A DNA stretch of 10,185 bases from an uncultured Armatimonadota bacterium (lineage in GTDB: Bacteria; Armatimonadota; Fimbriimonadia; Fimbriimonadales; Fimbriimonadaceae). The DNA is taken from NCBI GenBank assembly GCA_946478935.1, contig CAMLEL010000044.1, forward strand, positions 1 to 10,185. The letters are read 5' to 3'. Under the pieces are notes generated by a model that was not told the origin of the DNA, made no database searches, and saw only the letters and a list, made by a program, of their open reading frames with translations. How positions within the stretch are numbered: the stretch's first letter is position 1; every line of letters begins with the position of its first letter. Both the position numbers and the translations under genes were made by a program. Of the stretch, positions 6,779-10,185 are shown in pieces.

Positions 6779-7450
6779 ATGACAAAACTCCGCCTGCAAG
6801 GCAAGAAACCAGAGGCAGGCAACGTTGAAACATTTATCTTCGAAACTGGCGGACTGACCTGGATAGCCGGACAGAACCAGGGTTATGTCATTTCGAGTCT
6901 GGGTCCATCGGAGGATGAGAATCAGCGGTGGTTTACGATCGCTTCCGCTCCTTTTGAGGGCGAAATCCACATCTCCACACGCGTGAGTCAGAGTGGTTTC
7001 AAGCAGGCTCTGAACTCTATGAACCCCGGCGACACGATTGAATGTCACACGCTAGAAGGGGATTTCACGTGGGAGGATGTTGGCGATCCGGTCGTCTTGG
7101 TCGCGGGTGGGATTGGCTCCACGCCGTTCCGAAGCATCCTTCTGCAACGCGAATTCGATGGAAAGCCATTGAACTGCAAGCTGCTTTACTACAATCGAAA
7201 TGAGGAAGTGCCATTTCAAGACGAGTTCGAGGCACTCGCGGCGCAGCATCCCGAATTCAAGCTTCAGATCATCGTTGGAGAGACGATCGATGCAGAGTCG
7301 ATATTGCGGCATGCGCCCGAGGGGCAGTCTCAGACTGTTTTGCTTTCTGGGCCTGAACCCATGGTCGAGGCAGTGGGAACACAACTGAAAGATCGCGGAG
7401 TCCACGTTAAGCAAGACTGGTTCCCCGGATACGACGAAAAGTCGTACTGA
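6779..7450 (+). CDS. FAD-dependent NAD(P)H oxidoreductase of the ferredoxin-NADP reductase type
   Basis: A stand-alone FNR-superfamily flavoprotein that would move electrons between NAD(P)H and an unknown acceptor. With the ATG at 6779 it has 223 residues. The FAD-binding barrel includes LTWIAGQNQGYV at about 26-37 and the FAD motif RWFTIASAP at 50-58. The nucleotide-binding domain has VLVAGGIGSTPFRSIL at 106-121, LLYYNRNEE at 135-143, and LLSGPEPMVEAV at 188-199. It ends with DWFPGY, typical of this subgroup. There is no iron-sulfur or ferredoxin domain. The start is uncertain. ATGs at 6749 and 6761 are also in frame; GGAGG (6755-6759) is too close to 6761 and too far from 6779 to decide. 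It stands alone between a terminator and operator 2, and no inverted repeat of that type precedes it. Confidence 0.85.
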   Translation: MTKLRLQGKKPEAGNVETFIFETGGLTWIAGQNQGYVISSLGPSEDENQRWFTIASAPFEGEIHISTRVSQSGFKQALNSMNPGDTIECHTLEGDFTWEDVGDPVVLVAGGIGSTPFRSILLQREFDGKPLNCKLLYYNRNEEVPFQDEFEALAAQHPEFKLQIIVGETIDAESILRHAPEGQSQTVLLSGPEPMVEAVGTQLKDRGVHVKQDWFPGYDEKSY

Positions 7451-7464
7451 TTTGTAAAGCGGGG

Positions 7465-7493
7465 TTGCACACCAGAGCGACCTCGTGTAAACT
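7465..7493 (+). promoter_or_regulatory. Sigma-70-like promoter of the DUF899-DinB operon
   Basis: TTGCAC (7465-7470) and TAAACT (7488-7493) are spaced by 17 bases, the optimum for a housekeeping promoter. Transcription would start near 7500, giving a short leader before the ATG at 7531. The arrangement nearly copies that at 3433-3461, including the overlap of the operator with the 3' half of the -10 box. Confidence 0.62.
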
Positions 7494-7516
7494 TAACCAA
7501 ACGGTTTAACTTAACC
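7489..7516. promoter_or_regulatory. Operator 2: ArsR-type inverted repeat with an extra half-site
   Basis: AAACTTAAC (7489-7497) and GTTTAACTT (7504-7512) are imperfect arms around CAAACG. Positions 7491-7502 (ACTTAACCAAAC) are identical to operator 1. A third half-site, ACTTAACC at 7509-7516, directly repeats 7491-7498 with an 18-base period, so two overlapping repressor dimers might bind here. The operator overlaps the -10 box and the predicted transcription start. Confidence 0.68.
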
Positions 7517-7530
7517 GAAGGAGAGTTGAA

Positions 7531-8256
7531 ATGCAAGTGGATACTGCTATGCCGCCAGTAGTTGAAGAGTCCGAATGGCGGGACAAACGGGTTGCGCTGC
7601 TTGAACGCGAAAAGGAGCTGACTCGGCATAAGGACCGCGTCAACGCCGAGCGAAAACGTCTGCCCATGGTCAAGGTGGACAAGGAGTACCAATTCGACAC
7701 GCTTGAGGGCAAGAAGAGCCTACGCGACTTGTTTGGAGTCAAGCGCCAGCTCATCATCTACCACTTCATGTTCGATCCGGCTTGGGATGAAGGATGTCCG
7801 GGATGTACGGGGTACATCGATTCGCTGGGCGACCTGTCTCTACTCGATGAGCGAGATACGGCATTTGTGATTGTATCGAGGGCTCCGCTTGACAAAATCG
7901 AGGCTTACCGCAAAAAGCACGGATGGGATCGAACGTACGTGTCATCTTTCGGCAGTGACTTCAACTACGACTTTCATGCCACGCTGGATGAGAAGGTCAA
8001 GCCGATCGAATACAACTTCCTGTCAAAGGAAGAAATCAAAGCTCGAGGCTTGAGTTACCTGGTGGAGGGGGAGCAGCACGGCACGAGCGTGTTCTTTCGA
8101 AACGGGGATGACGTCTATCACACGTACTCAAACTACGCTCGAGGGACAGAAGGCACTTCCGATGCCTATGGCCTTCTCGATCTCACGCCTTATGGTCGCC
8201 AGGAGGACTTCGAAGAAGCTCCAGCCGGGTGGCCGCAAAGGGCTACCTACTCATAG
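7531..8256 (+). CDS. DUF899 family thioredoxin-fold protein (predicted dithiol-disulfide oxidoreductase)
   Basis: The 241-residue product matches the DUF899 family, a thioredoxin-like group thought to act in cytoplasmic thiol-disulfide chemistry. An N-terminal helical, charged section (about 10-45) leads to the core. There, [19 protein letters not shown] at 77-95 carries the candidate redox motif CPGC (Cys89 and Cys92), in the position expected for this family. Later family features include [26 protein letters not shown] and the C-terminal [13 protein letters not shown] and [11 protein letters not shown]. No signal peptide is present. AAGGAG (7518-7523) lies 7 bases before the ATG. The gene sits just downstream of operator 2 and is followed 27 bases later by a DinB-like gene, so it probably responds to the ArsR repressor encoded nearby. 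The physiological substrate is unknown. Confidence 0.9.
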   Translation: MQVDTAMPPVVEESEWRDKRVALLEREKELTRHKDRVNAERKRLPMVKVDKEYQFDTLEGKKSLRDLFGVKRQLIIYHFMFDPAWDEGCPGCTGYIDSLGDLSLLDERDTAFVIVSRAPLDKIEAYRKKHGWDRTYVSSFGSDFNYDFHATLDEKVKPIEYNFLSKEEIKARGLSYLVEGEQHGTSVFFRNGDDVYHTYSNYARGTEGTSDAYGLLDLTPYGRQEDFEEAPAGWPQRATYS

Positions 8257-8283
8257 TCGGATGCAATTAGGAGGAAACTAAAA

Positions 8284-8790
8284 ATGGATACAGCAACCCG
8301 CCCAGACCTTGGAACATTCAAGGCAACGGCTCAAAAAGATGCCCAAGAGGGATGTGACTACCTACTCAAAACTTTTTCGTTCGTCAAAGACGAGAATCTC
8401 AACTGGGTGCCCAGCGAGTCGGCACGATCCGCCCTGCAAATGGTTGTGCACTGTGCCAACGCAAACCATGCGTTTGCGTCAATCGTTAGAGGTGATGAAG
8501 TCAACCTTCCCCCGGAAGCGCTGGCCGATTTTCGCAAGTTTCAGCGGGACATGGAGGCGGCGGTAACCGACCGGGATACCGCGGTTCAAATGCTCAACGA
8601 CACAACCCGTGAAGTAATCGATGCCATTGGCACCGTTGATGAAGAGGCGTTCGCTACTTCTCCAAGCAGCCCGTTTGGTCCGATGCCGATGGCATTTTGG
8701 ATGACGTTGTCCGGTATGCACATGAAGGCGCATGCCTGCCAGATCGATTATCTGCAAACGATTTGGGGCGATCTCGAGGACCACTTCTAA
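8284..8790 (+). CDS. DinB-like protein (second of three DinB domains)
   Basis: The 168-residue product has the DinB/YfiT-like helical-bundle pattern, with putative metal ligands His56 (VVHCANA), His146 and His150 (GMHMKAHACQ). Its ending, QIDYLQTIWGDLEDHF, is almost the same as the end of the fusion protein at 9220-10155 (QIDYLQTTWGDLVDHF), and the two share SALxxxVH and RGDE segments. They are therefore closer to each other than to the DinB encoded at 4086. AGGAGG (8269-8274) lies 9 bases before the ATG. The gene is probably co-transcribed with the DUF899 gene from the promoter at 7465-7493. A metal-dependent, thiol-linked transferase is one possibility known in the superfamily, but no substrate can be named from the sequence. 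Confidence 0.86.
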   Translation: MDTATRPDLGTFKATAQKDAQEGCDYLLKTFSFVKDENLNWVPSESARSALQMVVHCANANHAFASIVRGDEVNLPPEALADFRKFQRDMEAAVTDRDTAVQMLNDTTREVIDAIGTVDEEAFATSPSSPFGPMPMAFWMTLSGMHMKAHACQIDYLQTIWGDLEDHF

Positions 8791-8797
8791 GTGAAAT

Positions 8798-8823
8798 GGC
8801 GCCGCTTCGCAAGGGGCGGCGTC
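8798..8823 (+). terminator. Possible hairpin terminator after the DUF899-DinB operon
   Basis: GGCGCCGC (8798-8805) can pair with GCGGCGTC (8816-8823), with one G-U pair, around a 10-base loop, 8 bases after the DinB stop. No clear T run follows, so this may be a weak or factor-assisted terminator, or only a stable mRNA 3' end. Confidence 0.4.
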
Positions 8824-8841
8824 CACTGCCATCTTTCCGTA

Positions 8842-8872
8842 TTGAACAAGTTCTCGTCGAATTTGGTATACT
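8842..8872 (+). promoter_or_regulatory. Promoter of arsR and the SRPBCC-DinB fusion gene
   Basis: A -10 TATACT (8867-8872) is identical to that of operator 1. The best -35 is TTGAAC (8842-8847), with a long spacer of 19 bases that would make the promoter weaker than the other two. Transcription would start at about 8879-8880, at or next to the GTG start codon, predicting a leaderless mRNA. Confidence 0.55.
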
Positions 8873-8891
8873 AAACTAAGTGGTTAAGCTT
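8868..8891. promoter_or_regulatory. Operator 3: autoregulatory ArsR-type inverted repeat
   Basis: ATACTAAAC (8868-8876) and GTTAAGCTT (8883-8891) are imperfect arms around TAAGTG. The AAC-N6-GTT core and the position relative to the -10 box are the same as in operators 1 and 2. The site covers the 3' part of the -10 box, the predicted start of transcription and the first four codons of arsR, a natural design for autorepression. It is the most degenerate of the three, which fits weaker self-repression. Confidence 0.6.
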
Positions 8892-9227
8892 GCTTCTCCT
8901 AATTTAGATCGAGTTTTTTATGCCCTGTCTGATTCGACCCGTCGAGATATCTTGGGCCGAGTTTCCCAGGGTCCTGTCGCAGTGACATCCCTGGCTCAAA
9001 GATATGAGATGAGTCTTCCTGCGGTCGTCAAGCACTTGGGAGTTCTAGAAGCCTGTGGACTGGTCACGACGGATAAGGTCGGCAGGGTTCGAACCTGCAG
9101 GTTGGACGCCACACCATTAAAGGCTGCCGATGATTGGATCGAGACCTACCGCGTATTCTGGGAAGGACAGTTGGACCGCCTCGGTGAGTACCTGGATCGA
9201 CTCCAAAAGGAGGGTGAGGATGAGTAG
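8880..9227 (+). CDS. ArsR/SmtB-family winged-helix transcriptional repressor
   Basis: The 115-residue product is a typical small ArsR-family repressor of the type paired with SRPBCC genes. The N-terminal helix VFYALSDSTRRDILGRV spans 12-28. The helix-turn-helix spans about 36-60 (SLAQRYEMSLPAVVKHLGVLEACG), the wing about 61-74, and the C-terminal dimerisation helix about 84-110 (DWIETYRVFWEGQLDRLGEYL). It has no ELCVCD-like or other cysteine metal site, so a non-metal signal is more likely. The start is fixed at GTG 8880 because TAA immediately precedes it in frame (8877-8879). No Shine-Dalgarno sequence is present, and the promoter predicts a leaderless transcript. The gene overlaps the following SRPBCC-DinB gene by 8 bases (ATGAGTAG). 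It is the only intact regulator in the window and the best candidate to bind operators 1-3. Confidence 0.93.
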   Translation: MVKLASPNLDRVFYALSDSTRRDILGRVSQGPVAVTSLAQRYEMSLPAVVKHLGVLEACGLVTTDKVGRVRTCRLDATPLKAADDWIETYRVFWEGQLDRLGEYLDRLQKEGEDE

Positions 9228-10155
9228 CGTCCTTGAGGCATTGTCTGTTAGTCGAGTCTATCCTTGCCCACGAGAACTGGTCTTTAAGGCATGGACTGAA
9301 CCCGTCCGCTTGGAGCGATGGTTCTGTCCGAATCCTTCAAACCGGGTGAAAGCCCAGATCGACCTAAAAGTCGGTGGTCACTACCGAATTGCGATGGTCA
9401 ACCCAAGCGGTGAGTCGTGGGTGATCGGTGGGGAATATCGCGAAATCGAACGTCCAGGCAAACTAGTTTTCACCTGGAATTGGGAAGACTCCGAGGAGCC
9501 CACCTCGCTCGTTACAGTTTCCCTCAGTGAGGTGCAGAACGGTACCTTGGTCGAACTGGTACATGACAAGCTTGACTCCAGTGAGTCACAGCAACAACAT
9601 CTGCAAGGTTGGACGTTGACCTTCGAGCGCCTTGCGGCATACCTGATGGATCCTATGGAAACAGCCCTTTTGCCACCGTCCGACCTGCTGGGGGCGGCTG
9701 CCCAAATCAATACGGCGCGCGACCTTGCCCGCATGGCATTGGATCGCTTGCGGCTGACTTTCAGTCATGTTCCAAGCGACAGGGTCCATGAGTCACCCAG
9801 CCCCGATGCCAAGTCGGCGCTCCGGATCCTGGTCCATGCCGGGCTTGCGAACCAGTATTTTGCGGCTGTACTGCGAGGAGATGAGATGCCCCATATGTCA
9901 GCGGAAGAAGTTGTGGCGAACATCGCCGCGCACGAGTCCTCGATCACCGACCGATCGGAGGCCGAAGCCCTCTTGGCCACAAGTTCGAAAGAAGTTCTCG
10001 ATGCGATCGACAGGGTCGACCCTGGTCGGCTGACAACCGACCCCAAGTGCGCATTCGTCCTCCTGCTCGTCGGTCGGCACGCGGATGGGCACGCCTCACA
10101 AATCGATTACTTGCAGACGACCTGGGGAGATTTGGTGGACCACTTCGTCAAGTAG
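9220..10155 (+). CDS. SRPBCC (AHSA1-like) - DinB fusion protein
   Basis: The 311-residue product joins two folds usually encoded separately. Residues about 8-141 form an AHSA1-like SRPBCC domain (ELVFKAWTEPVRLERWFCP at 19-37, DLKVGGHYRI at 48-57, KLVFTWNWED at 81-90, and the C-terminal helix GWTLTFERLAAYL at 130-142). Residues about 155-309 form a DinB-like bundle with putative ligands His206 (LVHAG), His287 and His291 (GRHADGHAS), ending QIDYLQTTWGDLVDHF. The join at 9644-9648 reads TGATG, the usual form of a stop/start overlap. Here the TGA is out of frame, so translation continues through the in-frame ATG at 9646. The ATG at 9220 overlaps the arsR stop and has AAGGAGG (9207-9213) 6 bases upstream. 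Coupling to arsR implies the pair is made together; the product could be a sensor or effector for the repressor's ligand (inference). Confidence 0.88.
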   Translation: MSSVLEALSVSRVYPCPRELVFKAWTEPVRLERWFCPNPSNRVKAQIDLKVGGHYRIAMVNPSGESWVIGGEYREIERPGKLVFTWNWEDSEEPTSLVTVSLSEVQNGTLVELVHDKLDSSESQQQHLQGWTLTFERLAAYLMDPMETALLPPSDLLGAAAQINTARDLARMALDRLRLTFSHVPSDRVHESPSPDAKSALRILVHAGLANQYFAAVLRGDEMPHMSAEEVVANIAAHESSITDRSEAEALLATSSKEVLDAIDRVDPGRLTTDPKCAFVLLLVGRHADGHASQIDYLQTTWGDLVDHFVK

Positions 10156-10185
10156 GCATGTTCAATCCGATTGTCGGTTGTAGTC

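Noticed and set aside
8844..8853. Short inverted repeat GAAC-AA-GTTC upstream of arsR
   Set aside because: The arms are only 4 bases, it is not repeated at the other promoters, and it overlaps the proposed -35 box; chance is the simplest explanation.
1..10185. CRISPR arrays, tRNA or rRNA genes, insertion sequences, attachment sites
   Set aside because: I saw no regularly spaced repeats, cloverleaf-like segments, transposase or integrase motifs, or flanking direct repeats.

Overview
The window reads as a bacterial chromosome of moderate GC content with dense, mostly plus-strand genes. Junctions are tightly coupled (ATGA, TTGA, TGATG and GTGA overlaps) and many starts carry clear AGGAGG-type ribosome binding sites. 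The lineage cannot be fixed from the sequence alone. The chaperone order dnaJ-prmA-rsmE, and the abundance of small ArsR/SRPBCC/DinB/VOC/DUF899 genes, would suit an environmental soil or water bacterium; Armatimonadota (Fimbriimonas-like) is a low-confidence guess.

Region 1 (1-2826) is a conserved housekeeping block. It holds the acidic C-terminal tail of an upstream gene (perhaps the DnaK or GrpE partner), then dnaJ, prmA and rsmE joined by 4-base stop/start overlaps. Region 2 (2831-3438, minus strand) is a convergent gene for a small four-helix membrane protein of unknown function, with an intrinsic terminator between it and rsmE.

Region 3 (about 3430-6740) starts with a promoter overlapped by a perfect inverted repeat (ATACTTAAC-N6-GTTAAGTAT). 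A 180-base leader follows that appears to contain a decayed ArsR C-terminus. Then comes a five-gene operon: a PhnB-type VOC protein, a DinB-like protein, a tandem SRPBCC (AHSA1) protein, a secreted YceI-like protein and a Met/Lys-rich secreted NTF2-like protein. A strong hairpin closes it. Region 4 (6749-7450) is an orphan FAD/NAD(P)H reductase of the ferredoxin-reductase superfamily.

Region 5 (7465-8790) starts with a second promoter/operator of the same layout and encodes a DUF899 thioredoxin-fold protein and a second DinB-like protein. Region 6 (8842-10155) starts with a third promoter/operator whose operator overlaps the GTG start of an ArsR-family repressor, probably on a leaderless mRNA. 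The repressor gene overlaps one encoding an unusual fusion of an SRPBCC domain to a DinB domain.

The unifying picture is inferred from shared DNA architecture. One ArsR-type repressor (8880-9227) probably controls itself and two other operons through operators placed identically relative to the -10 element. The regulon would combine small-molecule-binding folds (SRPBCC, VOC, DinB, YceI) with thiol/redox functions, consistent with a stress or detoxification response to an unidentified small molecule.
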